DNA of 64,000 nucleotides from an uncultured Bacteroidales bacterium (GCA_944320415.1 CALUHJ010000003.1:124001-188000); one strand, 5' to 3'. Shown: positions 11,501 to 20,767, counted from the first letter of the stretch. The notes: generated from the letters alone by a model not told the origin. Numbers and translations are program-made.

Positions 11501-12286
11501 GCTTTTGTGAGCCACCTTGGGTCCTACGAAAAACTCCTTACCATTTTCTTTAGTAACCCAACAACCTTCAAAATCACAAACAGAAACCAACCCCTTCTGT
11601 GATTTTAACGGACGTTGATAATAAATTATCTCGTTACGAATCTTCGCAATCAACTCATCTGTCAGATTCAAATGTGTTTTTTGTTTGGAACAGATAGCAT
11701 CAAACTCCTCCATATATGCCTGACGCGGAAAGACATTCTCTTTCACTCGGAAATACTCGTTTTTCTTCAGTTCTCCGTAAAAAAATTGTCCGATGGTAAG
11801 TCCCACTTTCTTTATCTGATCAAAACGATTGTTCACCGCCATAACATACTCGGTATCTTTTTTATCTAAGTTTGCATCGCTACGACTACTTTTATATCCA
11901 CGTTTCTGATTAAGCCAAAGCAGCAATCTTCCCAACTCTTCTTTTGATATTTCTTCGTTAACAGCTTTGCTACGCAGTTCCCACAACTGCATTTTGGGTA
12001 GCTTTTTCAATTCTTCGGATGGCATCATACCGTTTTCCTTCAATATGTTCACTAGATACTTGCGCCGCAACTGATACCTGTCATACCCTTTGCGGGCAGT
12101 TCGCGCTTTGGTACGTATTGAATTTCGACTCTCTCCTATTCCTCTTGAGAATTCCTGCCCCTCCATTTCATTATAAGGAATAATGCGACTACCCAATGCA
12201 ACAATACTGGTAGCATCGGTTTCTTCCTTTATCAATGCCCAACCTATACTACCGGCACCTAAATCCAAACCTAATATTCTTTTCAT
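8519..12286 (-). CDS. cas9: RNA-guided DNA endonuclease Cas9, subtype II-C
   Basis: 1255 residues. RuvC-I is ILGLDLGAGSIGWA with Asp8. The Arg-rich bridge helix (about 58-80, RTKARTARKGYDRYQLRRK) follows. RuvC-II is IRIELAREL with Glu549. The HNH domain (about 612-665) has zinc-type CIYC and the catalytic DVEHIIP (His638) plus Asn661. RuvC-III is HHAVDALVIA with His808 and Asp811. The C-terminal part (about 900-1255) would carry the PAM-interacting domain. Both nuclease centres look intact. The promoter is on the minus strand at 12318-12325 and the tracrRNA gene diverges from the same region. The operon lies directly downstream of the ribosomal cluster's terminator. Confidence 0.97.
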   Translation of the reverse strand: MKRILGLDLGAGSIGWALIKEETDATSIVALGSRIIPYNEMEGQEFSRGIGESRNSIRTKARTARKGYDRYQLRRKYLVNILKENGMMPSEELKKLPKMQLWELRSKAVNEEISKEELGRLLLWLNQKRGYKSSRSDANLDKKDTEYVMAVNNRFDQIKKVGLTIGQFFYGELKKNEYFRVKENVFPRQAYMEEFDAICSKQKTHLNLTDELIAKIRNEIIYYQRPLKSQKGLVSVCDFEGCWVTKENGKEFFVGPKVAHKSSPLFQLAKIWENINNIKLSTKQGETIKLTTEEKRKVFDYLDNHEKLTVAGLFKILEKNKKDYTVSKQLEKAGIQGNVTKCAIAKILGDNPEYQKLLQLNLNVIETGELCYWYDKKTGEVLGEKTSKQIDAQVEHEPFYQLWHTIYSINDTEACSNALQKGIIIERKDEDGNSRKIRLPIDKATADKLAAIDFGRLGFGNKSVKVIRKILPYLMEGDMYSTAMSYAGYNHSNSMTKEENLNRKLLERLKPIAKNSLRQPIVEKILNQMVGVVNAIIEKYGKPDEIRIELARELKQSKEERNQAYAAMNRRQSENKKIEEELKEHGLRATRKNIIKYRLYHEIREDKTNDKINAICIYCGQPISWTEAMSGTEVDVEHIIPKAKLFDDSQNNKTLAHRLCNSNKDDMTAYDFMKTKSPEEFNAYVDRVNKLYTDKIISKAKRDKLLMSEDQIPKDFIDRQLRESQYIARKAREILQTVCSAVWSTSGTVTAELRHLWGWDDVTMNLQMPKYKELGLTELVEWESDHGKQKHIKEVIKDWTKRDDHRHHAVDALVIACTKQGFIQRFNTLNSSKTREDMQAEIEKRSEQYKEKQSLLEKYIISQCPLSVSEVERAVAKILISFKLGKKVAVTGKRKIGKRGNKKVVQEGIIIPRGALSEESVYGKIKTIERNKPVKYLFENPLLIFKPYIKELVEQRLAQFDNDAKKALESLKKEPIYLDKAKSIVLEYGTCFKEEYVIKYNVDVNFNKVDKVIDKAVKNILQARLAKFKEKSKDAFKDVQVDGKTLKWYEDEGLSRPIFSVRCTTGLSAVVPVKKDENGKEIGFVKPGNNHHIAIYTDKEGNREEHVCTFWNAVERKKYHFPVVIKDTDEVWEKVLLASDGTYPQSFLEQLPKEGLHLHFSMQQNEMFVLGMPEEEVKTAIESGDYKLISEHLYRVQKLSALNYVFRHHLETQIVDDKNAKKSKRFYIVQSLGALDSLHPVKVKIDCLGNIKPLL

Positions 12287-12317
12287 AATCTCTCATAAGT
12301 TTTATTGATTCCACGCA

Positions 12318-12325
12318 CAAAACTA
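12318..12325 (-). promoter_or_regulatory. Promoter -7 box of the cas operon
   Basis: TAGTTTTG on the minus strand, matching TAnnTTTG, 31 bases upstream of the cas9 ATG. No well-placed -33 element is seen. It diverges from the tracrRNA promoter 20 bases away. Confidence 0.5.
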
Positions 12326-12344
12326 CAAAAAAAATACATATTTC

Positions 12345-12375
12345 TTTGCCATTATCAAAAGAATATGTATTTTTG
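12345..12375 (+). promoter_or_regulatory. Promoter of the tracrRNA gene
   Basis: TTTG at 12345-12348, 19 bases, TATTTTTG at 12368-12375: exact consensus and spacing. Transcription should start near 12380, at the first base of the anti-repeat. Confidence 0.8.
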
Positions 12376-12380
12376 TCGGA

Positions 12381-12470
12381 CTAATTTGAAGCAAATCACA
12401 ATAAGGATTATTCCGTTGTGAAAACATTTAAAGGGGCGTCACTGTCTTAGGATAGTGGCGTCGTTTTTTT
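12381..12470 (+). ncRNA. tracrRNA
   Basis: The 5' end CTAATTTGAAGCAAATCACAA is the complement of the first part of the CRISPR repeat (7040-7062) with a single bulged base. A short middle region (AAGGATTATTCCGTTGTGAAAA) follows. The 3' hairpin pairs GCGTCACT (12436-12443) with AGTGGCGT (12454-12461), including G-U pairs, and ends in a run of nine T. It is divergent from cas9 and has its own promoter. It should pair with crRNA for processing by a host RNase and for loading into Cas9. Ends are predicted. Confidence 0.88.
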
Positions 12471-12491
12471 TTGAATATATTTGCCGTACAA

Positions 12492-12536
12492 TAAAAAAAA
12501 TAAAGGGTTCAAAAGTATTACACTTCTGAACCCTTT
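12492..12536 (-). terminator. Terminator of the ribosomal protein cluster
   Basis: On the minus strand AAAGGGTTCA and TGAACCCTTT (12527-12536 with 12502-12511) pair, extended by AAGT/ACTT, and are followed by a run of eight T (12492-12500). It lies 24 bases after rplQ. Confidence 0.8.
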
Positions 12537-12559
12537 TCATTATAAGACTTTTATAAACT

Positions 12560-13120
12560 TTACTTTGTCTCTTCTTCAGCAGGAGTTTCTGCTACTGCTT
12601 CCGCAGGTTTTTGTTCCTCAACTGCAGGGGCGGCTTCCACAGGTTTCTGTTCTTCAGTCGCAGGAGCTGCCGATGCAACAGTTGCGCTTTCCGTTGCTTT
12701 CTTTTTGCCTCCACGACGAGTTGACTTAGCCTTCTTGGTTGTTGCATCCTTCAACATAGCCTCGTTGTAGTCAACCAACTCCATCATAACCATTTCGGCA
12801 CCGTCACCCAAACGTCTTCCCAACTTAAGGATACGTGTATATCCTCCGTTGCGGTTGGCTACCTTGGTCGCTACATCGCCGAACAATTCCTTTATGGCTT
12901 CCTTGTTCTGCAAATAGCTGAACACCACACGTCTCTGGTGTGTAGAGTCCGCTTTCGTCTTGGTGATCAAAGGTTCCACGTAAACCCTCAAAGCCTTTGC
13001 CTTTGCCTGTGTGGTTACTATTCTCTTGTTCAATATCAATGATGATGCCATATTGGACAGCATTGCCACCCTGTGTGCATGTGTTCTTGATAATTTATTT
13101 ACTTTACAACCGTGTCTCAT
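12560..13120 (-). CDS. rplQ: Ribosomal protein bL17
   Basis: 186 residues. The core of about 120 residues begins [20 protein letters not shown] and binds 23S rRNA near the exit tunnel. It is followed by a low-complexity tail rich in Ala, Glu, Pro and Lys (about 135-186), a length extension common in Bacteroidota L17. Last gene of the alpha cluster, 6 bases after rpoA, followed by the terminator at 12492-12536. The tail is probably disordered; its composition (repeated VEEQKP units) may reflect slippage and need not be functional. Confidence 0.97.
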   Translation of the reverse strand: MRHGCKVNKLSRTHAHRVAMLSNMASSLILNKRIVTTQAKAKALRVYVEPLITKTKADSTHQRRVVFSYLQNKEAIKELFGDVATKVANRNGGYTRILKLGRRLGDGAEMVMMELVDYNEAMLKDATTKKAKSTRRGGKKKATESATVASAAPATEEQKPVEAAPAVEEQKPAEAVAETPAEEETK

Positions 13121-13126
13121 CTCTCG

Positions 13127-14119
13127 TTACTCTTTTTCTAATTTATACTTCGAAACATTCATGCCGAACTCCAAGTTCTTTGACTTTATCAGGTTTTCCA
13201 ATTCACTAAGGGACTTCCTTCCGAAGTTACGGAACTTCAACAAGTCAGCCTTATTGAACGATACCAAGTCTCCCAATGTCTCCACTTCCGCGCTCTTCAA
13301 ACAGTTCAACGCCCTGACCGACAAATCCAAATCCACCAATTTGGTCTTTAAAAGCTGGCGAACGTGCAACGTACTTTCGTCGAATTCCTCGTTTGGAGCC
13401 TGCAATTCGGTCTGAACTGAAATCTTATCATCCGAGAACAATAAGAAATGTTGTATCAGTATGGACGCAGCCTCTTTCAAAGCATCCTTCGGCGTAATGG
13501 AACCGTCGGTAGTAACCTCTATTATCAGTTTCTCATAATCTATCCTGTGCTCTACTCTGTAATTCTCGACAGTATAGTTGACGTTCTTGATTGGAGTGTG
13601 TATGGAATCTATCGCTATTGTTCCTATCGCATCATCAGACTTCTTATTCTCCTCAGCAGGCACATATCCTCTGCCTTTTTCAACAGTCATTTCAATAGAA
13701 AGGCATACGGAAGGCTCCATATGACATATCTCAACCTCGGTATTCAATATCTGAAAAGCGTTCAGATACTTGTTTATGTCACCTGCCTTGAATACGTTCT
13801 TACCTTCTATCTTGAAATTTATGGTCTCTCTTTCCTCTGAATCTATCTGTCTTTTAAAACGAAGTTGCTTCAAGTTAAGGATTATCTCGGTCATATCCTC
13901 TATCACGCCCTTGATGGTGTCAAACTCGTGTTGCACACCCTCTATCCTGATAGAGGTGATAGCAAATCCCTCCAATGAAGACAACAATATTCGTCTCAAT
14001 GCATTTCCTATCGTAACTCCGTAGCGGGGTTCGAGCGGACGAAATTCAAACGTTCCTTTGAAATCGTCGGACTCTATCATTATAACCTTGTCAGGTTGTT
14101 GAAATGCTAATATAGCCAT
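13127..14119 (-). CDS. rpoA: RNA polymerase subunit alpha
   Basis: 330 residues, full length. The N-terminal dimerisation and assembly domain (about 1-235) includes [21 protein letters not shown] linker leads to the C-terminal helix-hairpin-helix domain (about 255-320, [27 protein letters not shown]), which contacts upstream promoter DNA and regulators. It assembles beta and beta-prime in the polymerase core. It sits between rpsD and rplQ, 17 and 6 bases away, as in most bacteria. Confidence 0.98.
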   Translation of the reverse strand: MAILAFQQPDKVIMIESDDFKGTFEFRPLEPRYGVTIGNALRRILLSSLEGFAITSIRIEGVQHEFDTIKGVIEDMTEIILNLKQLRFKRQIDSEERETINFKIEGKNVFKAGDINKYLNAFQILNTEVEICHMEPSVCLSIEMTVEKGRGYVPAEENKKSDDAIGTIAIDSIHTPIKNVNYTVENYRVEHRIDYEKLIIEVTTDGSITPKDALKEAASILIQHFLLFSDDKISVQTELQAPNEEFDESTLHVRQLLKTKLVDLDLSVRALNCLKSAEVETLGDLVSFNKADLLKFRNFGRKSLSELENLIKSKNLEFGMNVSKYKLEKE

Positions 14120-14136
14120 GTTTCAATTATTTAATC

Positions 14137-14739
14137 TTATTTAGAATACAACTCAACGATCAATTGTTCATTTATGTTTTCCGGAATGTCTGCACGTTGA
14201 GGATAGTTCATAAACTTTCCCTCCATTTTGGAAGCATCCCAATCCAACCAAGAGTAACTAACCCTTGAAGCCAATGAATCCGTTACCAACTCCAATGACT
14301 TCGAACGTTCTCTTACTCCTACAACATCACCTGCCTGCAACAAACAGGAAGGAATGTTGACAACCTTGCCGTTTACCGTTATATGTCTGTGCGAAACCAA
14401 CTGTCTTGCCTGGTTACGTGTACGTGCTATACCCAAACGGTACACAACGTTATCCAGTCTCGACTCTATCAATTGCAACAAAACCTCACCGGTTATACCA
14501 CCTTTTCTTGAAGCCTTGTCAAACAAGTTACGGAATTGACGCTCCAAAATACCGTATGTATATTTGGCCTTCTGTTTTTCCATCAACTGAATACCATACT
14601 CTGACTGCTTTGCACGTCTCTTATTTATTCCGTGTTGTCCCGGAGGGTAGTTTCTTTTTTCAAATGCCCTGTCCGCTCCGTAAATCGGTTCTTTAAATTT
14701 TCTTGCTATTTTAGTCTTAGGACCTGTATATCTTGCCAT
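14137..14739 (-). CDS. rpsD: Ribosomal protein uS4
   Basis: 200 residues. N-terminal 16S-binding region ([18 protein letters not shown]) and a C-terminal S4 RNA-binding domain (about 95-155, [20 protein letters not shown]). A primary assembly protein of the 30S body and, in other bacteria, the translational repressor of the alpha operon; that control is not shown here. It lies 39 bases after rpsK and 17 before rpoA. It lacks the N-terminal Cys cluster, so it is the zinc-free form. Confidence 0.97.
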   Translation of the reverse strand: MARYTGPKTKIARKFKEPIYGADRAFEKRNYPPGQHGINKRRAKQSEYGIQLMEKQKAKYTYGILERQFRNLFDKASRKGGITGEVLLQLIESRLDNVVYRLGIARTRNQARQLVSHRHITVNGKVVNIPSCLLQAGDVVGVRERSKSLELVTDSLASRVSYSWLDWDASKMEGKFMNYPQRADIPENINEQLIVELYSK

Positions 14740-14778
14740 AGTCTAACTTTTTTTCTTTAAACATCAACTTCAAATTAA

Positions 14779-15168
14779 CTAAACTCTTCTCCTCTTTGGA
14801 GGACGACATCCATTATGTGGCAATGGAGTAACATCCGTAATCTCCAACACCTCTATACCAGCTGTGTTTATCGCTCTAATAGCAGACTCACGTCCTGCTC
14901 CGGGTCCTTTTACATATACTTTCACTTTTCTCAAACCGTAGTCCAATGCTGCTTTTGCGCAGTCTTCCGCTGCCATTTGAGATGCATAAGGGGTGTTCTT
15001 CTTAGAACCTCTGAAACCCATCTTTCCTGCCGAGGACCAAGCTATTACCTGTCCTGCATTATTTGTCAACGAGATTATACAATTGTTGAAAGAGGCAAAT
15101 ATATATGCCTTGCCTACCGGCTCAACCTTTACAACTCTTTTCTTCGTTGGTTTGGAACTTTTTGCCAT
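14779..15168 (-). CDS. rpsK: Ribosomal protein uS11
   Basis: 129 residues with a basic N-terminal tail ([19 protein letters not shown]), the [22 protein letters not shown] core and the [10 protein letters not shown] end. It lies on the platform of the 30S subunit near the mRNA exit. A 95-base gap separates it from rpsM, one of the larger spaces in the cluster, and rpsD follows after 39 bases. Confidence 0.97.
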   Translation of the reverse strand: MAKSSKPTKKRVVKVEPVGKAYIFASFNNCIISLTNNAGQVIAWSSAGKMGFRGSKKNTPYASQMAAEDCAKAALDYGLRKVKVYVKGPGAGRESAIRAINTAGIEVLEITDVTPLPHNGCRPPKRRRV

Positions 15169-15263
15169 ATTGTTCTTACAATATTTATTTGTTTATACTA
15201 AATGGATGCTCCTCGTTTTATTCAATAATTATAATCCACATCCACACTTTATCTACTTATTTT

Positions 15264-15641
15264 TTACTTGGTTGCTTTCTTCTTGTTTGCAACTGTCTTT
15301 TTCTTACCCTTACGCGTTCTTGCATTGTTCTTAGTGCTTTGACCACGCAATGGCAAACCGTTACGATGACGGATTCCTCTGTAGCAACCTATGTCCATCA
15401 ATCTCTTGATGTTCATCTGCACTTCCGAACGCAATGCTCCCTCTACCTTGTATTCTTCTCCTATGATAGTACGGATTGCATTCTGCTCGTCATCAGTCCA
15501 TTCACTTACCCTCTTGTCTTCACTGATTCCTGCTTTGGCCAAAATCCTTGATGCCAAACTTTTACCTATTCCGTATATATAGGTCAAACCAATTACTCCT
15601 CTTTTGTTTTTAGGTAAGTCTATACCCGCAATTCTTGCCAT
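15264..15641 (-). CDS. rpsM: Ribosomal protein uS13
   Basis: 125 residues: the helix-turn-helix head domain begins [25 protein letters not shown], and the basic C-terminal tail ([18 protein letters not shown]) reaches the P-site tRNA. It contacts the 50S subunit in the 30S head. First ribosomal protein gene after rpmJ, 34 bases downstream, marking the start of the alpha-type gene order. Confidence 0.97.
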   Translation of the reverse strand: MARIAGIDLPKNKRGVIGLTYIYGIGKSLASRILAKAGISEDKRVSEWTDDEQNAIRTIIGEEYKVEGALRSEVQMNIKRLMDIGCYRGIRHRNGLPLRGQSTKNNARTRKGKKKTVANKKKATK

Positions 15642-15675
15642 AAACTATTCTCGTTATTTTAAATACCTTTATTAA

Positions 15676-15792
15676 TTATCCCTGTCTTTGTTTGTACTTT
15701 GGATTTTTCTTGTTAATAACATAGACAACCCCTTTCCTGCGAACAACTATACACTCAGGAGATCTCTTTTTTACTGAAGTTCTTACTTTCAT
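15676..15792 (-). CDS. rpmJ: Ribosomal protein bL36
   Basis: 38 codons on the minus strand from ATG 15792 to TAA 15676-15678: [20 protein letters not shown], ending [12 protein letters not shown]. It keeps the L36 fold signature but has only one Cys and no zinc ribbon, the zinc-free type usual in Bacteroidota. L36 is the smallest protein of the 50S subunit and organises 23S rRNA near the GTPase region. It lies between infA (41 bases) and rpsM (34 bases), its conserved place. Confidence 0.95.
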   Translation of the reverse strand: MKVRTSVKKRSPECIVVRRKGVVYVINKKNPKYKQRQG

Positions 15793-15833
15793 ATCCTTGT
15801 AATATTTTTAAATTTCTATTCCTTTCTACTCCC

Positions 15834-16052
15834 CTACTTATGTCGATATGTTATACGCCCTTTCGTCAAATCATACGGAGACATCTCAACCTGCACCTTA
15901 TCACCCGGCAGTATTTTTATGTAATGCATCCTCATCTTGCCTGAAATATGTGCTATTATTACATGTCCGTTCTCCAATTCAACGCTGAACATCGCATTTC
16001 CCAACGACTCCAATACCACACCATCCAATTGAATTGATGCTTGTTTTGCCAT
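15834..16052 (-). CDS. infA: Translation initiation factor IF-1
   Basis: 72 residues, the standard length: an OB fold ([20 protein letters not shown], then [20 protein letters not shown]) ending KGRITYRHK. It binds the 30S A site with IF-2 and IF-3 during initiation. It starts 3 bases after the map stop, so the two are probably translationally coupled, and it precedes rpmJ. Confidence 0.97.
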   Translation of the reverse strand: MAKQASIQLDGVVLESLGNAMFSVELENGHVIIAHISGKMRMHYIKILPGDKVQVEMSPYDLTKGRITYRHK

Positions 16053-16055
16053 ACT

Positions 16056-16850
16056 CTATATTTGTTCTAAATTGATATTAGTCTTAACTGCTTCCTCTAT
16101 CTTGTCGAAACTAGATAATATATACGGACCTGACTCTGTGATTGCTATGTCATGTTCATAGTGTGCCGCAGGTGAATGGTCAACCGTCCTGCATGTCCAT
16201 TGGTCCGCTTCGAAAAACACATCCTTTTTACCCAATGTTATCATAGGTTCAACAGCTATGGTCATACCTTCTCTGAACCTTGTGCCATTACCCCTCTTGC
16301 CATAATTGGGCACTGAAGGGTCCTCATGCATACGTCTGCCAACACCATGTCCGCACAATTCACGAACAACTCCGTAACCAAAAGACTGACAATAGTCCTG
16401 AATATGAAAGCCCAAGTCTCCAAGTCTTTGTTTTACGGTACATTGTTCTATGCCTATATACAACGACTCCTTGGTCACCCTGCACAACTTCATCACTTCA
16501 TCTTCAACACCTGCGAGAGCAAACGTATAGGCCGAATCACCGACCCATCCGCCAAGTGTCACACCACAATCTATAGATACTATGTCGCCTTCTTTGACCA
16601 CCCTTTCACCGGGTATGCCATGTACCACAACATCATTTATCGAAATACAAAGAGAGGCAGGGTAACCGCAATAACCCTTGAACGTGGGTATCGCCCCAAA
16701 ACTTCTTATGTAATCCTCGGCAATTTTATCCAGCTGCTTTGTAGTAACACCCGGCTTTATATGTTTCGACACCTCTGCCAAAACATCTCCGACCATAAGA
16801 GCGCTTCGTCTTAATTCCTCTATCTCTTCCTTTGTCTTCAATTGTATCAT
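16056..16850 (-). CDS. map: Methionine aminopeptidase type I
   Basis: 264 residues in the pita-bread fold. Metal ligands are visible in SIDCGVTLGGWVGDSAYTF (two Asp), GHGVGRRMHEDP (His), and TIAVEPMI (Glu). A final Glu lies in the HDIAITESG strand. It removes N-terminal Met from nascent proteins at the ribosome. It is 11 bases after secY; as in other Bacteroidota there is no adk between the two. Confidence 0.96.
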   Translation of the reverse strand: MIQLKTKEEIEELRRSALMVGDVLAEVSKHIKPGVTTKQLDKIAEDYIRSFGAIPTFKGYCGYPASLCISINDVVVHGIPGERVVKEGDIVSIDCGVTLGGWVGDSAYTFALAGVEDEVMKLCRVTKESLYIGIEQCTVKQRLGDLGFHIQDYCQSFGYGVVRELCGHGVGRRMHEDPSVPNYGKRGNGTRFREGMTIAVEPMITLGKKDVFFEADQWTCRTVDHSPAAHYEHDIAITESGPYILSSFDKIEEAVKTNINLEQI

Positions 16851-16861
16851 AACAGAGTAAA

Positions 16862-18211
16862 TTATATCTGTCCTCTTCCTTTAATCCTTCCCGATTTAGT
16901 CAATCCGTCATAATGTCTCATAAGTAGATGACTCTCTATTTGCTGCAATGTATCCAAAACTACACCGACTAAAATCAATAGGGATGTACCTCCATAAAAC
17001 TGAGCGAACTGTGAATTCACATCAAACAAACGAACTATTGCAGGCAATATGGCAACTATTGCCAAAAATATTGATCCTGGCAACGTTATCTTTGACAATA
17101 CATTATCGAAGAATTCTTCTGTTTTCTTACCAGGTTTTATACCAGGTATGAAACCTCCATTCTTCTTCATATCATCAGCCATTTGTTTAGGATTGATAGC
17201 TACCGCAGTGTAAAAATAAGTGAACAATATAATCAATATTGCAAATATCAAATTGTACCAAAAGCCGTCAAAATTGGATAAAGCCGCTCTTATTCCAGAC
17301 ATACTTTCCGAATCTGTAAATCCAAAGAGTGTCACAGGAATAAACATTATCGCCTGAGCGAATATTATAGGCATTACTCCCGCAGCATTAACCTTTATTG
17401 GTATATACTGTCTCGCTCCACCATATTGTTTGTTTCCCACTATTCTCTTGGCATACTGAACAGGAATTCGTCTTGTACCCTGAACAAGAAGTATGCACAA
17501 CATGATGACAACCAACAAAAACAACAACTCAACAAACACTATGACCAACTGTCCTGCCTGTTCTTCCATTCTTGAGGCAAACTCGGCAAACAATGCAAAA
17601 GGCAAACGAGCCACTATACCGACCATTATCAATAACGATATACCGTTTCCTATACCTTTATCAGTAATCCTTTCTCCAAGCCACATTACAAACAAAGTTC
17701 CACACGTCAACATCACTGATATAGGCAATGTCCAATTTATGAAATTAAGACTGTCTGAACCCGTAATGCTATATATGGTGGCACCTCCTATCTGAGCTCT
17801 CAAATTTGCGAGGTATGCAAATGACTGGAAAATAGTAACTGCTATAGTCAGAACCCTTGTAATCTGATTTATTTTTCTCCTTCCACTTTCTCCTTCTCTC
17901 TGCATCTTAGTGAAGTATGGTACAACCATAGTCAAAAGCTGCATGATGATGGAGGCAGTAATATATGGCATGATACCCAAAGCCAATATGGATGCATTGG
18001 AAAATGCACCACCGGAGAACATATTCAAAAGACCAAGCACTCCATCTTTTGTCTGAGACTGAAGTCCGGCCAAATCAGCAGGGTTAATACCTGGAATAAC
18101 TACATACGAACCTATTCTGTAGATAAGAATCAAACCCAATGTATAGAGTATTCGATCCCTAAGTTCCTTTATATTCCAAATATTTTTTAATGTATTGATA
18201 AATCGTTTCAT
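16862..18211 (-). CDS. secY: Protein translocase subunit SecY
   Basis: 449 residues with ten transmembrane helices. The plug region follows the first helix (GINPADLAGLQSQTKDGVLGL), the family stretch FSGGAFSNASILALGIMPYI is present, and the cytosolic loop before the last helices (GFIPGIKPGKKTEEF) contacts SecA and the ribosome. It is the channel of the Sec system with SecE and SecG in the inner membrane. It starts 5 bases after rplO, its usual place in the spc cluster. Confidence 0.97.
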   Translation of the reverse strand: MKRFINTLKNIWNIKELRDRILYTLGLILIYRIGSYVVIPGINPADLAGLQSQTKDGVLGLLNMFSGGAFSNASILALGIMPYITASIIMQLLTMVVPYFTKMQREGESGRRKINQITRVLTIAVTIFQSFAYLANLRAQIGGATIYSITGSDSLNFINWTLPISVMLTCGTLFVMWLGERITDKGIGNGISLLIMVGIVARLPFALFAEFASRMEEQAGQLVIVFVELLFLLVVIMLCILLVQGTRRIPVQYAKRIVGNKQYGGARQYIPIKVNAAGVMPIIFAQAIMFIPVTLFGFTDSESMSGIRAALSNFDGFWYNLIFAILIILFTYFYTAVAINPKQMADDMKKNGGFIPGIKPGKKTEEFFDNVLSKITLPGSIFLAIVAILPAIVRLFDVNSQFAQFYGGTSLLILVGVVLDTLQQIESHLLMRHYDGLTKSGRIKGRGQI

Positions 18212-18216
18212 TTGTG

Positions 18217-18663
18217 CTAGATTGTTGTTGCAACTCCACCTTTTGACTCAATAGCTTCCTTAGCTGTTTTCGAAAATGCGTGAGCCGTTACATTTATTGT
18301 CGAATTCAATTCACCTCTTCCCAATATCTTAACTTTGTCATTTGAAGAAATCACTCCATTTTTCTCCAACACTTCAAGAGTAATATCTTTAGTTTGTAAT
18401 TTTTCAACCAAAGCAACCAAAGTGTCAAGATTAATTCCTATATATTCAACCCTGTTGAAGCTTTTGAATCCAAACTTAGGAAGACGTCTGTACAAAGGCA
18501 TCTGACCTCCTTCAAAACCTATCTTGCGAGAATAACCGGAACGTGACTTAGCGCCCTTATGTCCTCTTGTTGATGTACCGCCTCGACCTGAACCTTGTCC
18601 TCTTCCTATCCTTTTACGATTCTTAGTTGCTCCATCAGCAGGCTTAAGTGTACTTAAATCCAT
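18217..18663 (-). CDS. rplO: Ribosomal protein uL15
   Basis: 148 residues. The Gly/Arg-rich N-terminus (NRKRIGRGQGSGRGGTSTRG) threads into 23S rRNA, and a globular C-terminal domain ends KEAIESKGG. ATG 18663 was chosen because the longer reading needs a TTG start. A late 50S assembly protein, 26 bases after rpmD and 5 before secY. Confidence 0.96.
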   Translation of the reverse strand: MDLSTLKPADGATKNRKRIGRGQGSGRGGTSTRGHKGAKSRSGYSRKIGFEGGQMPLYRRLPKFGFKSFNRVEYIGINLDTLVALVEKLQTKDITLEVLEKNGVISSNDKVKILGRGELNSTINVTAHAFSKTAKEAIESKGGVATTI

Positions 18664-18689
18664 AATCAATATATACTTTAAACAGTTTC

Positions 18690-18872
18690 TTAATTGTTAA
18701 TTTCCTCTACCTTTACTAAATGACTTACAGTCTTTATCATTCCTTGAATAGGTGGTGTCAATTCCACTTCCCTTGATTGTCTTATCTTTCTCAATCCCAA
18801 AGCTACAAGCGTACGCTTCTGATTTTTAGGATGCCCTATACCACTTCTGATTTGCGTTACTCTTACTTTCAT
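18690..18872 (-). CDS. rpmD: Ribosomal protein uL30
   Basis: 60 residues, normal length: MKVRVTQIRSGIGHPKNQKR followed by TLVALGLRKIRQSREVELTP and MIKTVSHLVKVEEI. A small ferredoxin-like fold on the 50S surface near 5S rRNA. It sits between rpsE (12 bases) and rplO (26 bases). Confidence 0.95.
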   Translation of the reverse strand: MKVRVTQIRSGIGHPKNQKRTLVALGLRKIRQSREVELTPPIQGMIKTVSHLVKVEEINN

Positions 18873-18884
18873 CTGTCTGTATTT

Positions 18885-19403
18885 TTATCCGTTAAAGACT
18901 CTGTCCAATTCAATTCCTCTTAGCTTTGCAATAGTATAAGGATCTCTCATCTGCATCAAAGCTGAAATAGTAGCTTTTACAACACTATGCGGATTTGACG
19001 AACCTTTACACTTTGCAAGGACATCTTTTACTCCTACACTCTCCAAAACTGCACGCATAGCACCACCTGCTATAACTCCAGTACCTGGTGCCGCAGGCTT
19101 TAAAAACACTTTTGCACCACTGTACTTAGCAATTTGTTCGTGTGGAACAGTTCCTTTCAAAACAGGCACTTTCACCAAATTCTTTTTAGCATCATCAACA
19201 CCTTTAGCTATGGCAGCAGCAACCTCCTTGGCCTTACCCAAACCATAACCCACAACACCATTCTCATTACCTACCACAACAATAGCAGAAAAGCTAAATG
19301 TTCTACCACCTTTGGTTACCTTGGTAACCCTATTTATACTAACTAATCTTTCCTTGAATTCAATCTCACTGGACTTCACTCTCTTTATATTTACTTCCGC
19401 CAT
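18885..19403 (-). CDS. rpsE: Ribosomal protein uS5
   Basis: 172 residues. Double-stranded-RNA-binding-like N-terminal domain ([20 protein letters not shown]) with the loop involved in decoding accuracy, then a C-terminal domain containing [19 protein letters not shown]. It lines the mRNA entry channel with S3 and S4. It starts 6 bases after rplR. Confidence 0.97.
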   Translation of the reverse strand: MAEVNIKRVKSSEIEFKERLVSINRVTKVTKGGRTFSFSAIVVVGNENGVVGYGLGKAKEVAAAIAKGVDDAKKNLVKVPVLKGTVPHEQIAKYSGAKVFLKPAAPGTGVIAGGAMRAVLESVGVKDVLAKCKGSSNPHSVVKATISALMQMRDPYTIAKLRGIELDRVFNG

Positions 19404-19409
19404 ATCTAC

Positions 19410-19763
19410 CTAGAATTTTAAGCCGTTTTCTCTCGCAGCTTCCGCCAACGATTTAACTCTACCATGATACAAATAACCATTTCTATCAAAAACAACTGAA
19501 TCCACTCCAACTGTTTTGGCTCTTTCAGCGATGACCTTACCTACTGATATAGCAACATCTGTCTTTGTACCTTTCTTTTCAAAAGACTTTTCCATAGATG
19601 ACGCAGAAGCCAATGTAATTCCTTTCGTATCATCTATTAGTTGAGCATAAATCTCCTTATTGCTTCTGAATACTGTCAAACGAGGTCTCTCCGCAGTTCC
19701 ATTCACTCTCTTGCGGATTCTCATTTTTAATTTCTTTCTTCTTTCTTCTTTCTTTATAGCCAT
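19410..19763 (-). CDS. rplR: Ribosomal protein uL18
   Basis: 117 residues. The basic N-terminus ([19 protein letters not shown]) is followed by [20 protein letters not shown] and the end [19 protein letters not shown]. It binds 5S rRNA together with L5 at the central protuberance. It lies between rplF (28 bases) and rpsE (6 bases). Confidence 0.97.
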   Translation of the reverse strand: MAIKKEERRKKLKMRIRKRVNGTAERPRLTVFRSNKEIYAQLIDDTKGITLASASSMEKSFEKKGTKTDVAISVGKVIAERAKTVGVDSVVFDRNGYLYHGRVKSLAEAARENGLKF

Positions 19764-19791
19764 CCTAGTACGGATTTATAATTTATAAAAA

Positions 19792-20346
19792 TTACTTAGC
19801 AGCTGCTTTACCAGCTTTCTTACGAACGATCTCTCCCTGGAAACGAATACCTTTGCCTTTATATGGTTCCGGTTTACGCAAAGAGCGGATTTTCGCTGCA
19901 ACTTGACCCAACAATTGCTTGTCTATACTTGTCATGATAATCAAAGGATCCTTTCCTTTCTCAGTCACAGTCTCGCATTTTATCTCCTTAGGCAACTCGA
20001 AATAAACATTATGAGAAAAGCCTAAAGACATTTCCAAAATTTGCCCTTGTACCTGAACCTTATAACCGACACCTATAACTTCTTGCACAGTCTTAAATCC
20101 TTCAGAAACTCCTTTGATCATATTCGCTATCAATGCTCTATAAAGACCATGCATAGCTCTATGTTCCTTCTGATCAGTTTCTCTGGTAAGAGATACAACA
20201 TTATCGGCTACATTCACTTTTATAGCAGGATCTATCTTCTGTGTCAAAGTTCCCAATGTTCCCTTTACCGTAATCAAATTATTGTTATCAACTATTACCT
20301 CTACACCCTTTGGAAGGTTTATCGGCAATCTTCCTATCCTTGACAT
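19792..20346 (-). CDS. rplF: Ribosomal protein uL6
   Basis: 184 residues made of two homologous domains. The start is MSRIGRLPINLPKGVEVIV and the conserved C-terminal EPYKGKGIRFQGE binds 23S rRNA near the factor-binding site. A Lys/Ala tail follows. It lies 22 bases after rpsH in the usual spc order. Confidence 0.97.
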   Translation of the reverse strand: MSRIGRLPINLPKGVEVIVDNNNLITVKGTLGTLTQKIDPAIKVNVADNVVSLTRETDQKEHRAMHGLYRALIANMIKGVSEGFKTVQEVIGVGYKVQVQGQILEMSLGFSHNVYFELPKEIKCETVTEKGKDPLIIMTSIDKQLLGQVAAKIRSLRKPEPYKGKGIRFQGEIVRKKAGKAAAK

Positions 20347-20368
20347 TTGTATACCTCCTTATTTTTCT

Positions 20369-20767
20369 TTAACTAATGTAACAAATCACCTCTCCACCTA
20401 TATTAAGTGCTTTAGCTTCCTTGTCCGTCATCAATCCCTTGGATGTAGAAATTATCGCTATACCCAAACCATTCAACACTCTAGGCATTTCTTTTGCTCC
20501 AACATACTTTCTTAATCCCGGACTACTTATACGCTTTATGCTTGTCATGGCAGGTTCTTTTGTTATCGGGTGGTATTTCAATGCTATCTTTATCATTTTA
20601 GGGAACACCTCATCCTCAAACTTATAATTCAAAATGTAACCCTTATCAAAAAGTATTTTCGTTATTTCTTTCTTTATATTTGAAGCAGGTATCTCTACAA
20701 CTCGGTGTTTTGCCATTGATGCATTTCTGATTCGAGTCAAATAATCTGCAATTGGATCTGTAATCAT
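20369..20767 (-). CDS. rpsH: Ribosomal protein uS8
   Basis: 132 residues. It starts [20 protein letters not shown] and ends with [20 protein letters not shown]. It binds helix 21 of 16S rRNA in the 30S body and represses the spc operon in enterobacteria; no such target was identified here. It lies 36 bases after rpsN. Confidence 0.97.
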   Translation of the reverse strand: MITDPIADYLTRIRNASMAKHRVVEIPASNIKKEITKILFDKGYILNYKFEDEVFPKMIKIALKYHPITKEPAMTSIKRISSPGLRKYVGAKEMPRVLNGLGIAIISTSKGLMTDKEAKALNIGGEVICYIS

